Origin: Anaerosalibacter massiliensis
Lineage (GTDB): Bacteria; Bacillota; Clostridia; Tissierellales; Sporanaerobacteraceae
Assembly: GCA_000751555.1 (NCBI GenBank)
Contig: CCEZ01000075.1
Coordinates: 62,001-126,000, forward strand
Direction: 5' to 3'
Length of the DNA: 64,000 nt
In this document: positions 1 to 9,363 of the stretch, one piece after another
Layout of the letters: every line of letters begins with the position of its first letter
How positions within the stretch are numbered: the first letter of the stretch is position 1
The notes under the pieces: model-generated
Databases searched by the model: none
The model's input: the letters and a program-made list of their open reading frames with translations, nothing else
Told to the model about the DNA's origin: nothing
Translations under genes and position numbers: made by a program

Positions 1-369
1 TGTATCTGCTACTCCAAAATTTGAATAGCCAAGTCTTTCTTTTTCTGTTTTCAAAACTGAATCCTTTTCTTTTTTAGAAACTTTAGGATCACTAATTCTT
101 TCAAAATGACTTAAAGTATCTACTGTTGTTATATATTTATTTATTCTTTCATCAATAAGTTTTGAAGCATCTTGAGAGGTATCTTGTAAGTTATTATATG
201 TATCCGATACTATGAAGTTTTTAGAAATTGTATAAGTAACAGCTCCTAAAATTAAGGAAAGTATCACTATTACACTAGTAATTGAAATAAGTATCCTAGT
301 ACGAATAGTTTTAGATTTTATTTGTCCTTCTTTTGCGTTTATTTCTTCCTTTTCCTTTTTATTTTCCAT
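1..369 (-). CDS. Methyl-accepting chemotaxis protein, N-terminal part (runs off the window)
   Basis: This is the first 123 codons of a minus-strand gene whose 3' part lies outside the window. The ATG at 369 is preceded by AGGAGG at 374-379. The product starts with a charged cytoplasmic stretch rich in Lys and Glu (about residues 1-24). A single hydrophobic helix follows (about 27-48), then an extracytoplasmic helical region with the pattern DASKLIDERINKYITTVDTL, as at the start of dCache-type sensor domains. This layout is that of a transmembrane chemoreceptor. The HAMP and signalling domains are not visible, so a sensor kinase or diguanylate cyclase with the same N-terminus cannot be excluded. 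The ligand is unknown. Confidence 0.7.
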   Translation of the reverse strand, partial: MENKKEKEEINAKEGQIKSKTIRTRILISITSVIVILSLILGAVTYTISKNFIVSDTYNNLQDTSQDASKLIDERINKYITTVDTLSHFERISDPKVSKKEKDSVLKTEKERLGYSNFGVADT

Positions 370-601
370 TTAGATCCTCCTTTTAAACAATATTTTAAAA
401 ATAAATAGGACAATGGCACTACATGTTATAGTAATAAAGGTCTAATTATATATATCGAACAAAATATTATTTAATTTAGTAATATTTTAAAAATACTATA
501 ATTTAATTTTAATTAGAGAGTATAATTAATGGACATTATAATGAATAATTAGATGAAATGATATATAATATACAGGTATAAGGATGAAAGGAGTAGGACT
601 A

Positions 602-928
602 ATGCTCAAAAAAACTATACCTTTTGAAGTATATACTATAGAGGACAACTATAGTGATAAAAAGGAAGGGATAAATTTAGAAGAACTAGATAATTACATA
701 ATAGTAGGTATAACAAAGAGATTTTCAACTCCAGGATATGATATGGAAGTAGAAAATATAATAAAGACAGAAGAGGGAGAATTTGAGATCAATCTTTTTA
801 TTATACCTCCTAAAGAAGGTAGTATTCTTCTTCAAGTTATAAGTTACAAAACTTTAGCTATCAAAATAGATAAATCTTATTTAGGCAAAGGACCTTATAA
901 GTTTAAACTAGCTAAAATTAGAAATTAA
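602..928 (+). CDS. PrcB-like C-terminal domain protein, small
   Basis: A small soluble protein of 108 residues without a signal peptide. An in-frame ATG lies at 584, but AAAGGAGT at 587-594 sits inside that extension, so the ATG at 602 is the likely start. The C-terminal half has the pattern GYDMEVENI, then a beta-strand-like stretch, PPKEGS, then SYKTLAIKIDK. This resembles the PrcB_C domain (protease complex subunit PrcB family), in which a GGYxVxV strand is followed by a P-x-G-rich turn and a YPxxxVxI strand. The role in this family is poorly defined. The gene stands alone, followed about 100 bp later by a terminator. The assignment is by pattern only. Confidence 0.5.
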   Translation: MLKKTIPFEVYTIEDNYSDKKEGINLEELDNYIIVGITKRFSTPGYDMEVENIIKTEEGEFEINLFIIPPKEGSILLQVISYKTLAIKIDKSYLGKGPYKFKLAKIRN

Positions 929-1034
929 GGAGTAAAAAGTTTGAAAAGGTCATTATTTATCCAAAGGATAGTTTAAAAATCAATGGATTTTAAAATTGCA
1001 GATAAAAATTTGTATACAGCTAAGGTAAGAAGGG

Positions 1035-1059
1035 GCTACCATTTTAGGTAGCTTTTTTT
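1035..1059 (+). terminator. Rho-independent terminator after the PrcB-like gene
   Basis: GCTACC (1035-1040) pairs with GGTAGC (1047-1052) around a six-base loop and is followed directly by a run of seven T. It separates the PrcB-like gene from murJ. Confidence 0.8.
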
Positions 1060-1131
1060 AAGTCAATATAAAGTTTATATGATATAATTAAAAGATAATT
1101 ATATTTTTAAATATTTTAGGGGGTTTTTCAT

Positions 1132-2682
1132 TTGAGTAGCAGTAAAAGAAGAGTTGCTCAATCAGCAGCTATGATTGCAATGGCTACATTATTTAGTAAA
1201 TTCCTAGGTTTTCTAAGAGAAGTACTTATTGCCTCAAAATTTGGTTCAGGATATGAAACAGATACTTATTTTGTTGCTATGACGGCAACTGTATTGATTA
1301 TGACTACTATTGGAACGGCACTTAAAACCACCTTGATTCCAATTTTTTCTGAAATTCAGGAGAGGAAAGGAAAAAATAAAAAATTAGATTATATGACCAA
1401 TGTATTAAATGTTATATTTATAATAACTATTTTATTAGTTATTGTAGGCTATTTTGTCTCTCCTTTTGTAGTGAAGATTTTGGCCAAAGGTTTTACAGGA
1501 GAACAATATGAATTAGCTATAAAATTAAATAGGATTGGTCTTCCTATAATTATATTTTTAGGACTTAGTTATGTTTTTTCAGGATTTCTTGAAAGTAATG
1601 AAGTGTTTGGACCACCAGCTATAGCTGGCATTCCATTTAATTTAGTATATATAGTCTACCTTTTAACAGTTTCACAAAAGCTTGGAATTATAGGTCTTAT
1701 GGTAACAAGTGTCATAGCATCTGCTGCCCAATGGCTTATTCAAATACCAGCTGCTAAAAGATTAGGATTTAAATATTCACTTAAAGTAGATTTAAAAGAT
1801 AGATATATAGAAAAAGCATTGATGTTAACAGCTCCAGTGCTATTAGGTTCTGCTGTACAACAGATAAATGTAATAATAGACAGGACTTTAGCTTCTAGTT
1901 TAAAAGAGGGTAGTATATCTGCATTAAATTATGCCACAAGGGTTAATGATATGATTATATCTGTTTTTGTCATGGCTATAACTACAGTTATATTTCCAAT
2001 GCTCTCCAAAGCTTTTACAAGGGAAAATTTAAAGGAAGCTAAAGACATAATGGAAGAAGGAATAAATATTATACTAATAATAACTGTACCTGCTACCATA
2101 GGAATAATAATACTTGCAGAACCTGCTATAAAAGTTTTCTTTGAAAGAGGTGCTTTTGATAGTCAAGCAACTTCCATGACTTCAAGTGCATTATTATTTT
2201 ATTCTTTAGGGCTTATTGCTAGTTCCTTAAGACTTATGCTCAATAAAGTATTTTATTCAATACAAGATACTTCAACTCCAATGATTAATGGAGCAATAGC
2301 TGTAGGAATAAATGTAGCACTCAATTATATATTAATAAGATACATGGCTCATTCTGGACTAGCGTTAGCTACAAGTATTTCCTCAATAGTTACCACTATA
2401 CTTTTATTTATATCCTTAAGAAAGAAAATAGGAAGCATGGGTATTAAATCATATATAATATGCTTCATTAAAACTTTAATTGCTTCCATAATAATGGGCT
2501 TAGTAGTATATGGAATATATTTTAAATTTGGTTCATTATTTCCAAATAAATCTATTATAGAACTGTTATTACTTATATTAGCAGTATCTGTAGGCGTTTT
2601 AATTTATTTTGTTTTATGTTGTTTATTGCGAGTAAAAGAAATGAGGACGCTCTTAGGAAGACTTAAAAAATCTAGAAAATAA
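1132..2682 (+). CDS. murJ: Lipid II flippase MurJ (murein biosynthesis integral membrane protein)
   Basis: Polytopic inner-membrane protein of 516 residues, the usual MurJ length, expected to flip the peptidoglycan precursor lipid II across the membrane. The N-terminus (SAAMIAMATLFSKFLGFLRE) is the characteristic MurJ/MviN start. Other MurJ-like segments are GPPAIAGIPFN near residue 165 and ERGAFD near 340. Many hydrophobic helices run through the whole length. The start is TTG at 1132 behind AGGGGG at 1118-1123, with an extended -10 box (TGA-TATAAT) near 1080-1088. The gene is monocistronic or co-transcribed with the small ORF that follows. A polysaccharide flippase of the same MOP superfamily is the alternative, but the N-terminal signature favours MurJ. 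Confidence 0.9.
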   Translation: MSSSKRRVAQSAAMIAMATLFSKFLGFLREVLIASKFGSGYETDTYFVAMTATVLIMTTIGTALKTTLIPIFSEIQERKGKNKKLDYMTNVLNVIFIITILLVIVGYFVSPFVVKILAKGFTGEQYELAIKLNRIGLPIIIFLGLSYVFSGFLESNEVFGPPAIAGIPFNLVYIVYLLTVSQKLGIIGLMVTSVIASAAQWLIQIPAAKRLGFKYSLKVDLKDRYIEKALMLTAPVLLGSAVQQINVIIDRTLASSLKEGSISALNYATRVNDMIISVFVMAITTVIFPMLSKAFTRENLKEAKDIMEEGINIILIITVPATIGIIILAEPAIKVFFERGAFDSQATSMTSSALLFYSLGLIASSLRLMLNKVFYSIQDTSTPMINGAIAVGINVALNYILIRYMAHSGLALATSISSIVTTILLFISLRKKIGSMGIKSYIICFIKTLIASIIMGLVVYGIYFKFGSLFPNKSIIELLLLILAVSVGVLIYFVLCCLLRVKEMRTLLGRLKKSRK

Positions 2683-2717
2683 TTCTGCGGATATATGGGA
2701 ATGGTTGGTGAAGCTAT

Positions 2718-2912
2718 ATGATGGGAAAATTTAAAGAAAAATTGGGAGAAGAAATTAATATTGGAAGCATATCAAATGATGAGTTGATGGCGGCTTTAGA
2801 CCAAATTGGAAGAGATTTAATATATAATTATTTTCTATATGGAGAAGATGTAAGTCATGAAGTTTTCATAGAAAATTTAAAAAGGTATTTAGAGTTAAAT
2901 AAATATTTTTAA
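2718..2912 (+). CDS. Small hypothetical protein (64 aa)
   Basis: I do not recognise this family. The ORF has tandem ATG codons at 2718 and 2721, and a weak GGTGAAG ribosome site about seven bases upstream. The protein is acidic, probably all helical, with no signal peptide or membrane segment. A central DELMAALDQIGRDLIYNYF stretch looks amphipathic. It lies 35 bp after murJ on the same strand and is closed by a hairpin at 2929-2962, so it may be the last gene of that transcript. Codon use looks like that of its neighbours, and the clean terminator placement supports a real gene, but only weakly. Confidence 0.5.
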   Translation: MMGKFKEKLGEEINIGSISNDELMAALDQIGRDLIYNYFLYGEDVSHEVFIENLKRYLELNKYF

Positions 2913-2928
2913 GTTTTGTATAATGAAA

Positions 2929-2962
2929 GCTGCTCTAAATTATTTAAATAGTTTAGAGCAGC
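2929..2962. terminator. Terminator hairpin between convergent genes
   Basis: GCTGCTCTAAA (2929-2939) and TTTAGAGCAGC (2952-2962) form a perfect 11-bp stem followed by a T-rich stretch. It lies between the small plus-strand ORF and the minus-strand symporter gene and can serve both. Confidence 0.75.
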
Positions 2963-2986
2963 TTATTTAATTATTAAGTATTAAAT

Positions 2987-4156
2987 TTAAATTTTTTTAC
3001 TAGGTTTATGAATGGTATCCATAATAACTGCTATTGCATTATCTCCTGAGATATTACATGCAGTTCCAAAACTATCTTGTGTAATATATAAAGCTATCAT
3101 AAGAGCAATTTGTGCATCATTGAAATGCAAAATAGATTGAATAACTCCAAGTGCAGCCATTACAGCACCACCAGGAACGCCAGGCGCAGCTACCATAGTA
3201 ATACCTAACATAGCTATAAATCCAAACATTTGGGAAAATGTAAAAGGCATACCATTTAACATCATTACGGCAATAGCACAGCTAGTTAAAGTAATTGCAC
3301 TACCAGATAGATGAATTGTTGCACAAAGAGGAATTACAAATTCCCTTATACCTTGGGATACTCCATTTTTTTCTGCAACTTCTAAATTAACTGGAATAGT
3401 AGCAGCAGAAGATTGAGTACCAATAGCAGTCAAATATCCTGGTATCTGGTTTCTAATCATCTTAGGAAAGCTCTTTTTTCCAATGGCGGAAGCAATTAAA
3501 AACTGTATTATTATAATAGTAAAATGAGTAGCAAGTACTATTAAAAATACTTTCCAAAATACAGATAAGATTCTAGCTACTTCACCTGCATAAGTCATAT
3601 TAGCAAATATACCTAATATATGAAAAGGAAGTAGTGGAATAATAACTCTTGAAATAGTTTTTTCCATAATTTGTTGAAACTCTACAGATGCATTATAGAG
3701 GGTTTTTCCTTTTATGGAAGCAATCCCCAGTCCCAATAGGAATGCTATGACTAAAGCAGTCATTACGTTCATAAGAGGCGGGATCTCTACAACGAAAAAA
3801 GGTTCTAAAAGTTTATCTTCTGGGTTAGCTGCATTTGAAAGAGCATTTGCAGTATGAATAAATTTAGGGAAAATACTAGTTGATACTAAATAAGCTAAAA
3901 AACCAGCTATTAAAGTAGAACCATAAGATATAGCAGTAGTAATACCTAATAACTTTCCAGCTCCTTGGCCTAAATCAGCAATTCCTGATACTACAAAACC
4001 TATGATGATAAAAGGTATGGCAAAGTCTAGGAAATTACTAAAAATCGAATTGAAAGTTACAAATATCCTAACTCCTCCTGCAGGTAGAATATTCCCAATG
4101 ATAATACCTAGTATAATTGCAATAATCAGTTTGGGGACTAATCCTAGTTTTCTCAT
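2987..4156 (-). CDS. Dicarboxylate/amino acid:cation symporter (DAACS family)
   Basis: Membrane symporter of 389 residues importing an acidic amino acid, dicarboxylate or serine/threonine with Na+ or H+. The N-terminus (LVPKLIIAIILGIIIGNILP) is typical of the GltP/GltT/SstT family. The serine-rich re-entrant hairpin is visible as TAIGTQSSAATIPVN around residue 245. A second hairpin follows with GVPGGAVMAALG near 335, and the cation-binding helix carries DSFGTACNISGDNA near 367. The start ATG at 4156 has GAAAGGAG just upstream. The protein is slightly short for the family but complete in all core motifs. The exact substrate cannot be read from sequence. Confidence 0.88.
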   Translation of the reverse strand: MRKLGLVPKLIIAIILGIIIGNILPAGGVRIFVTFNSIFSNFLDFAIPFIIIGFVVSGIADLGQGAGKLLGITTAISYGSTLIAGFLAYLVSTSIFPKFIHTANALSNAANPEDKLLEPFFVVEIPPLMNVMTALVIAFLLGLGIASIKGKTLYNASVEFQQIMEKTISRVIIPLLPFHILGIFANMTYAGEVARILSVFWKVFLIVLATHFTIIIIQFLIASAIGKKSFPKMIRNQIPGYLTAIGTQSSAATIPVNLEVAEKNGVSQGIREFVIPLCATIHLSGSAITLTSCAIAVMMLNGMPFTFSQMFGFIAMLGITMVAAPGVPGGAVMAALGVIQSILHFNDAQIALMIALYITQDSFGTACNISGDNAIAVIMDTIHKPSKKI

Positions 4157-4316
4157 ACAAATTCTCCTTTCTATATTTTATATTTTGAAATTATGGTTTT
4201 ACTTAAATATACCTCCTTTCCTTATATAAGTAAAAAGTGCTACTTAATTCATAATATTCTATATAAGCATTCAAATTCCTTTTTAAATTAGTAAAATAGT
4301 TTAAATATTTATTCAA

Positions 4317-4344
4317 ATGACAAAGTATGATTATTTGATATAAT
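4317..4344 (+). promoter_or_regulatory. Sigma-A promoter of the HAD phosphatase gene
   Basis: ATGACA (4317-4322) and TATAAT (4339-4344) are 16 bp apart, with TG one base upstream of the -10 (extended -10). The predicted transcript begins near 4351, about 43 bases before the ATG. Confidence 0.6.
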
Positions 4345-4393
4345 AAGGTTTGGCTTAAAAAAGTACTTTAGATAAGGTGGTGCATTTTAAAAT

Positions 4394-5083
4394 ATGTTTA
4401 AAATTGAAGATTTAAATAATTCTATAATACTATCTGATTTTGATGGTACAATAACTACCTTTGATACTAATTATAGATTGTTTAATATTATTGGTAATGA
4501 AAAAACTAAAGAGATAAGTAAAGAACTTTTAAAGGGAAATTTAAGTATGAAGACTGCAGCAAGATCTCAATTTGAGAATCTTGAATTAGGCAAAAAAGCT
4601 TATATAGATTATATATTAAATGAGATAGAAATCCAACCAGGGTTTATCAAGTTCTATGAAAACATAAAAAAATATAATGTGGATTTCGCTATAGTAAGTG
4701 GAGGATTTTTAAATGGAATTGAAGTGTTCTTAGAAAAATATGGAATTACTGATATAAAGATATATGCAAATGAATTAGTTTTTAAAGGGAATAAAGTAGG
4801 GGTAAAGTTCTATGATGATATCCATGGATATGAAGAAAAAGATTGTTCCTGTGCATTTAAACCCTCTGGGAATTGCAAGGTGAAATTTTATAATGAATAT
4901 AAAAAAGATTATGATAAAATAATATTCATAGGAGATGGCTCTACAGACTTAGGAATAGCAGAAAAGGCAGATATATTATTTGCAAAAGATTCATTAGCAG
5001 ATTATTGCAATAAGAAAAATATAGAATTCATTAAGTGGAAAGATTTTCGTGATATAAATAAAATGATTTTCAATAAGAGATAA
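4394..5083 (+). CDS. MtnX-like HAD-IB family phosphatase
   Basis: Cytoplasmic phosphatase of 229 residues. HAD motif I is LSDFDGTIT near residues 14-22, with the nucleophile and acid/base Asp pair as DFDGT. Motif II is the Ser of IVSGGF near residue 100. Motif III/IV is FIGDGSTDLGIAEKAD near 178-193. This arrangement and length match the MtnX/HAD-IB group, whose named member hydrolyses 2-hydroxy-3-keto-5-methylthiopentenyl-1-phosphate in methionine salvage. No other methionine-salvage gene is nearby, so the substrate is open and serine-phosphate-like substrates remain possible. An internal Cys cluster, CSCAFKPSGNCK near 155, is notable and could bind metal or simply be structural. The gene stands alone with its own promoter and terminator. 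Confidence 0.75.
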   Translation: MFKIEDLNNSIILSDFDGTITTFDTNYRLFNIIGNEKTKEISKELLKGNLSMKTAARSQFENLELGKKAYIDYILNEIEIQPGFIKFYENIKKYNVDFAIVSGGFLNGIEVFLEKYGITDIKIYANELVFKGNKVGVKFYDDIHGYEEKDCSCAFKPSGNCKVKFYNEYKKDYDKIIFIGDGSTDLGIAEKADILFAKDSLADYCNKKNIEFIKWKDFRDINKMIFNKR

Positions 5084-5104
5084 GATTAGGATTTAATGAA
5101 ATTA

Positions 5105-5160
5105 AAAATTCCCTATAAATTAGAAAATAAAAAAATCTAGTTTATAGGGAATTTTAGTTT
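5105..5160 (+). terminator. Rho-independent terminator after the HAD phosphatase gene
   Basis: A perfect 15-bp stem (5105-5119 with 5141-5155) is followed by a T-rich tail. Confidence 0.85.
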
Positions 5161-5250
5161 TTAAATAGTATAAAAGCTTACTAAATATTAACACAACTTT
5201 GCACTTTTTATTTATAAATAAGCTTTATATAATAAAGATAGGTGGTAGAG

Positions 5251-7272
5251 ATGGATAAGAGAACTAATGATATCATTAATAGTATTCTTTTAAATGAAGA
5301 AGTTCAGATTGAAAACATTGCTAAAAGTCATAATGTATCTAGTAGAACAATTAAAAATGATGTTGATAAGATAAACAAGCTTTTTCAGAAAGAAGATTAT
5401 GTTTTAATTGAGATATCTCAAGAGGGAAAACTGTTTTTCAATAAAAATTATGACACTAGATCAATATTGTCTACTATTTATAAAAATAGTGATTATTATA
5501 ATTATAAATTATCTCCAGAGGAAAGAAAAATAATTTCAATTATTATCTTATTAAATGCTGATGATTATATAACAATTGATGACATAGCAGATCATATTTT
5601 TGTAAGTAGAACTACTATAATTACGGATCTGCCTGATATAAAAGAATGGATTGAGAAAAATAATTTAATTTTATTTTCAAAACCAAGAAGAGGCCTTAAG
5701 ATAATTGGCTATGAAGTTGATAAAAGAAAAGCTATATTAACTTTCATATATGAAAGTTTAAATACCCTTGGTTTAAATAAAGTGGGTAAGAGCATTTTTC
5801 ATATTCTTTTATTAAAAGAAATAGAACAAGCCCTTAATATAAGAGATTTAAAACTAATAATAAATACTGCAGAAATAAAAAATGGTTTAGAATTGACTGA
5901 TGATTCTTATAAAGAAATATTATACTATCTTATAGTTATAGTTAATAGATGGGAAAATGAAATAGATATAGATATTAAAAATGATAATGTAATTAAAGGC
6001 GATCCTAAATATTATATGGCAGAAGAAATAATTAAATTTATATCTGAGAAATATAGATTGCCGTATTGTAGTATCGAAGCTGTCTTATTATACAAAGAGA
6101 TTAATAAAAAAACTTTCATTAAAGATTATATAAAACCTAATAAAAATACTTTGAAAATACAGATGCTGTCAACTGAATTTGTATATAAAATTAGTAAAGA
6201 CTTAAACATTGTAGAACAATTTCAATATGATTTCTATAATTTTTTGATAAATCATATAGAGTCCACAATTGCGAGAATGAAACAAAGCAGTAAAATAGAT
6301 AATCCTTTTAAAAATGAATTAAAGTATTTATATCCAGATATATTTGAAATAATAAAAAAACATGTTCAACCTATAGAAGAATATGCTGGACAAATAATGA
6401 ATGAAGATGAAATTGCTTATATAGCAATGCATATTATAGCAGCTATAGAAAGGAAAAGGCATGGAGATAGTGATATCAAGGTGTTGCTTATATGCTCAAC
6501 TGGTTTTGGTACAGCGTTATTTTTAAGCGCAAAGTTGAAAAAATATTTTAATTTTAATATTGTGAATATTCTTTCTGCTCATAGTTTAGCAAATTATAAT
6601 ACAAATGAAATTGATATTATAATCTCCACAATAGCAATAGATTCCTTGAAAGATAAAACTATAGTTGTTAATCCAATACCTACAGAACAAGATATAAGTC
6701 TGATACAGAAAGCTGTTTTTAACATTAGACAAAAGAAAGATTATTCTAGAAATAAACTAAATGAAAACGTTACAAATGGACTAGTTTCAAGTAAAACTGG
6801 AAGACAAAAATACTTATATGAAATTTTAACCGCTGATAACATAATTCTTGATGGTAGTGCAAAAAATTGGCAGGATGCCATAAGAAAGTCAGGGAACATA
6901 TTATTAGAGAAAGATTATATAGAAGAAAGATATATTACTGCTATGATAGAAAATATTAAGGAAAATGGGTCTTACATAGTTTTTGCTCCTAATGTTGCAG
7001 TACCACATGCTAGTCCATCTGATGGAGCAAAAGGTGTTCATATAAGTATGTTAAGACTTAAAAAACCAGTAAAATTTAATCATGAAAAAAATGATCCAGT
7101 AAAGTTTATATTCTGTTTAAGTGCTTTAGATAATAGAGATCATCTCAAGGCATTTATCAATCTTCTAAAGTTAATAAGTAATAAGGATATGATAAAAATA
7201 ATTGAGGAAGTTGATAAACCTAAAGAAGTTATCAATATAATAAAAAAACTTGAAGAGAAAATACTTATATAA
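5251..7272 (+). CDS. PRD-containing transcriptional activator with EIIB- and EIIA-like domains (MtlR/LicR type)
   Basis: Regulator of about 673 residues for the PTS operon that follows. Two N-terminal helix-turn-helix regions are visible (around residues 15-40, NVSSRTIKNDVDKIN, and around 105-130, VSRTTIITDLPDIKEW). Two PTS regulation domains follow; the second holds AYIAMHIIAAIE near 390. Next comes an EIIB-like domain with the Cys loop LLICSTGFGTALF near 410, then a C-terminal EIIA domain with the phospho-His motif NVAVPHASPSDGA near 585. Phosphorylation at these sites by HPr and by the cognate EII would set its activity. GTG at 5242 is in frame, but the AGGTGG ribosome site at 5239-5244 points to the ATG at 5251. 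Only 36 bp separate it from the EIIA gene. Confidence 0.88.
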   Translation: MDKRTNDIINSILLNEEVQIENIAKSHNVSSRTIKNDVDKINKLFQKEDYVLIEISQEGKLFFNKNYDTRSILSTIYKNSDYYNYKLSPEERKIISIIILLNADDYITIDDIADHIFVSRTTIITDLPDIKEWIEKNNLILFSKPRRGLKIIGYEVDKRKAILTFIYESLNTLGLNKVGKSIFHILLLKEIEQALNIRDLKLIINTAEIKNGLELTDDSYKEILYYLIVIVNRWENEIDIDIKNDNVIKGDPKYYMAEEIIKFISEKYRLPYCSIEAVLLYKEINKKTFIKDYIKPNKNTLKIQMLSTEFVYKISKDLNIVEQFQYDFYNFLINHIESTIARMKQSSKIDNPFKNELKYLYPDIFEIIKKHVQPIEEYAGQIMNEDEIAYIAMHIIAAIERKRHGDSDIKVLLICSTGFGTALFLSAKLKKYFNFNIVNILSAHSLANYNTNEIDIIISTIAIDSLKDKTIVVNPIPTEQDISLIQKAVFNIRQKKDYSRNKLNENVTNGLVSSKTGRQKYLYEILTADNIILDGSAKNWQDAIRKSGNILLEKDYIEERYITAMIENIKENGSYIVFAPNVAVPHASPSDGAKGVHISMLRLKKPVKFNHEKNDPVKFIFCLSALDNRDHLKAFINLLKLISNKDMIKIIEEVDKPKEVINIIKKLEEKILI

Positions 7273-7308
7273 TGATAAACCTGATCATTAATAAAGGAGA
7301 GACAAACC

Positions 7309-7770
7309 GTGGAAATTGCAAAGTATGTAAAAAAGGAACTAGTAGATATAGAGATAAACTGTGAAAATAAAGACGAATTATTTAATAAAATATATGAGGA
7401 AGCTTTTAAAAATAAATATGTAAAAAAAGGTTTTTTAAAGAAAATCAGAGATAGAGAGGAAAAATATCCAACAGGAATAGAGCTATCTAAATATAGTGTT
7501 GCTATACCTCATACAGATGCTGAACTTGTTAATGAGCAGTTCATATCCATAAATATTTTAAAGAATCCAATATCTTTTAATCTTATGGATGACTCAAGCA
7601 AGAAGACAGATGTAAGTATAGTCTTTGTTCTAGGATTGAATAAACCTGACGAACAGTTAATTATATTAAAAGAAATGATTGCTCTAATTCAAAATGAAAA
7701 TATTATAAATGGTATGTTAAATGCAAAGTCTGAAAGTCAAATACTAGAGATTATTCAGCAGGGGAGGTGA
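7309..7770 (+). CDS. gatA: PTS EIIA component, galactitol/fructose family
   Basis: Cytoplasmic phosphocarrier of 153 residues that receives phosphate from HPr and passes it to EIIB. The active-site motif is YSVAIPHTDAELV around residues 62-74, with the His of IPHTD as phosphorylation site. YPTGIELS upstream of it is the usual family pattern. The start is GTG at 7309 with AAAGGAGA at 7294-7301. It is followed six bases later by the EIIB gene, so EIIA, EIIB and EIIC form one tightly packed operon. The galactitol assignment rests mainly on its partners; the EIIA domain itself is close to fructose-family EIIA. Confidence 0.85.
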   Translation: MEIAKYVKKELVDIEINCENKDELFNKIYEEAFKNKYVKKGFLKKIRDREEKYPTGIELSKYSVAIPHTDAELVNEQFISINILKNPISFNLMDDSSKKTDVSIVFVLGLNKPDEQLIILKEMIALIQNENIINGMLNAKSESQILEIIQQGR

Positions 7771-7776
7771 GAATAA

Positions 7777-8058
7777 ATGAAAAAACATATATTGGTTGCA
7801 TGTGGAGCTGGAATTGCAACTTCTACTGTTGTTACTGAAAGAATTACAAATTTATTAAAAGATAACAATATAGATTTTGAAATTACTCAATGTAAGATTG
7901 CAGAAGTTTCATCTCTTGCAAATTCAGCAGATCTAATTGTATCTACAACTATCCTACCAACGAAATATGATATTCCATCACTAAATGCCATTTCTTATAT
8001 TACTGGTGCAGGTGAGAAAAAATTAGACCGACAAATAATAGATATGTTGTCTAAATAG
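7777..8058 (+). CDS. gatB: PTS EIIB component, galactitol family
   Basis: Cytoplasmic protein of 93 residues, the standard length for GatB. The phospho-Cys loop is at the N-terminus, ILVACGAGIATSTVV, with Cys9. It accepts phosphate from the EIIA above and hands it to the incoming sugar alcohol bound by EIIC. A GGGGAGG-like ribosome site lies just before the ATG, overlapping the end of the EIIA gene region. Its size and Cys-loop sequence are those of GatB rather than of the longer fructose EIIB. Confidence 0.88.
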   Translation: MKKHILVACGAGIATSTVVTERITNLLKDNNIDFEITQCKIAEVSSLANSADLIVSTTILPTKYDIPSLNAISYITGAGEKKLDRQIIDMLSK

Positions 8059-8069
8059 GGGGTAAAAAA

Positions 8070-9338
8070 ATGAATTTAATGGAAATTATTCAGTACATAT
8101 TGGGTTTAGGACCTACTGTCATAATACCTTTAGCCATTTTGATAATAGGTCTAATATTTGGTACAGGATTTAAAAAGGCTCTAAAATCTGGGCTAACAAT
8201 TGGAATTGGATTCGTGGGAATAAACTTGGTCATAGGTTTACTAAGTGATAGTTTAGGACCAGCTGCACAACAAATGGTTGAAAGATTCGGACTAGAATTG
8301 ACAGTTATTGATATGGGATGGCCAGCAGCTGCTGCTGCCGCATGGGCATCACCTGTAGCAGCTATTTCTATCCCGATTATTATCGTGGTTAATATAATTA
8401 TGATTTTAACTAAAACAACAAAAACGCTTAATATCGACTTATGGAACTACTGGCATTTTATTGCTGGAGGGGCTACTGGTTATATATTAACAAACAACTG
8501 GTTTTTTGCAATACTCTGTGTAATATTAATGGAAGTAATGACTTTATTTATAGCAGATAAAACAGCACCAATGGTTCAAGAGTTTTACCAACTTGATGGT
8601 GTGTCATTACCAACAGCCTCAACAGCATCCTTTGCACCATTGGGAATGATAGCTGGTGCATTAGTAGAGAAAATACCAGGAATAAACAAACTACATGCTG
8701 ATCCAGAATCTATACAGAAAAAATTTGGAATTTTTGGCGAACCAATGATGATGGGCATAATTATTGGTGCAATATTAGGTATATTAGCTGGGTATAATGT
8801 AGGCGGTATTATCAATATGGGCATTAACATGGGGGCAGTTATGTTTCTAATGCCTAGAATGGTTAAGATAATCATGGAAGGGTTAATACCAGTTTCTGAA
8901 GCAGCAAGGAACTTACTTCAAACTAAATATGGAGATAGAGATTTATATATTGGTCTAGATGCAGCAGTGGCAGTTGGACATCCTTCAGTAATGGCAACAG
9001 CATTAATACTGGTTCCTATTACATTATTTTTAGCTGTTATTTTACCAGGGAATAAAGTTTTACCATTTGGAGATTTAGCTACAATTCCATTTTTAGTTGC
9101 ATTTATAGTAGGCAATAGAAAGGGAAATATAATACATTCAGTAATTACAGGAGCTATAGTAATGGCATTTGGTCTATATATGGCAACAAATTTTGCTCCA
9201 GTATTTACAGAGATGTTAATTCAAGCTAAGTTTACTATGCCTGAAGGAGTAGCTCAAGCATCTAATTTAGATACAGGTGGTAATTTGCTAAACTGGGCAA
9301 TTCTTAAATTGTCACAACTATTGTCAGGAATATTTTAG
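8070..9338 (+). CDS. gatC: PTS EIIC component, galactitol family permease
   Basis: Membrane permease of 422 residues. GatC-type hallmarks are ILGLGPTVIIPLAILIIGLIF at the N-terminus and the segment ERFGLELTVIDMGWPAAAAA near residues 72-91. LPTASTASFAPLGMIAG near 180 and ILPGNKVLPFGDLATIPF near 325 are further family patterns. The protein is hydrophobic throughout, with about ten predicted helices. It translocates a hexitol or related sugar and forms the channel for EIIA/EIIB. Galactitol is the named substrate in enteric bacteria, but members of this family also carry arabitol, galactose and others. Confidence 0.88.
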   Translation: MNLMEIIQYILGLGPTVIIPLAILIIGLIFGTGFKKALKSGLTIGIGFVGINLVIGLLSDSLGPAAQQMVERFGLELTVIDMGWPAAAAAAWASPVAAISIPIIIVVNIIMILTKTTKTLNIDLWNYWHFIAGGATGYILTNNWFFAILCVILMEVMTLFIADKTAPMVQEFYQLDGVSLPTASTASFAPLGMIAGALVEKIPGINKLHADPESIQKKFGIFGEPMMMGIIIGAILGILAGYNVGGIINMGINMGAVMFLMPRMVKIIMEGLIPVSEAARNLLQTKYGDRDLYIGLDAAVAVGHPSVMATALILVPITLFLAVILPGNKVLPFGDLATIPFLVAFIVGNRKGNIIHSVITGAIVMAFGLYMATNFAPVFTEMLIQAKFTMPEGVAQASNLDTGGNLLNWAILKLSQLLSGIF

Positions 9339-9363
9339 TTATAAGACTTAGGAGGCAGATATT

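Noticed and set aside
930-1034. A T-box or other riboswitch before murJ
   Set aside because: No T-box GGGTGGNACCGCG core or other known aptamer pattern is visible; only a plain terminator hairpin was found.
5199-5233. A TTGCAC...TATAAT promoter for the PRD regulator gene
   Set aside because: The spacer would be 23 bp. The -10 box may be real, but no matching -35 is present, so no promoter was called.
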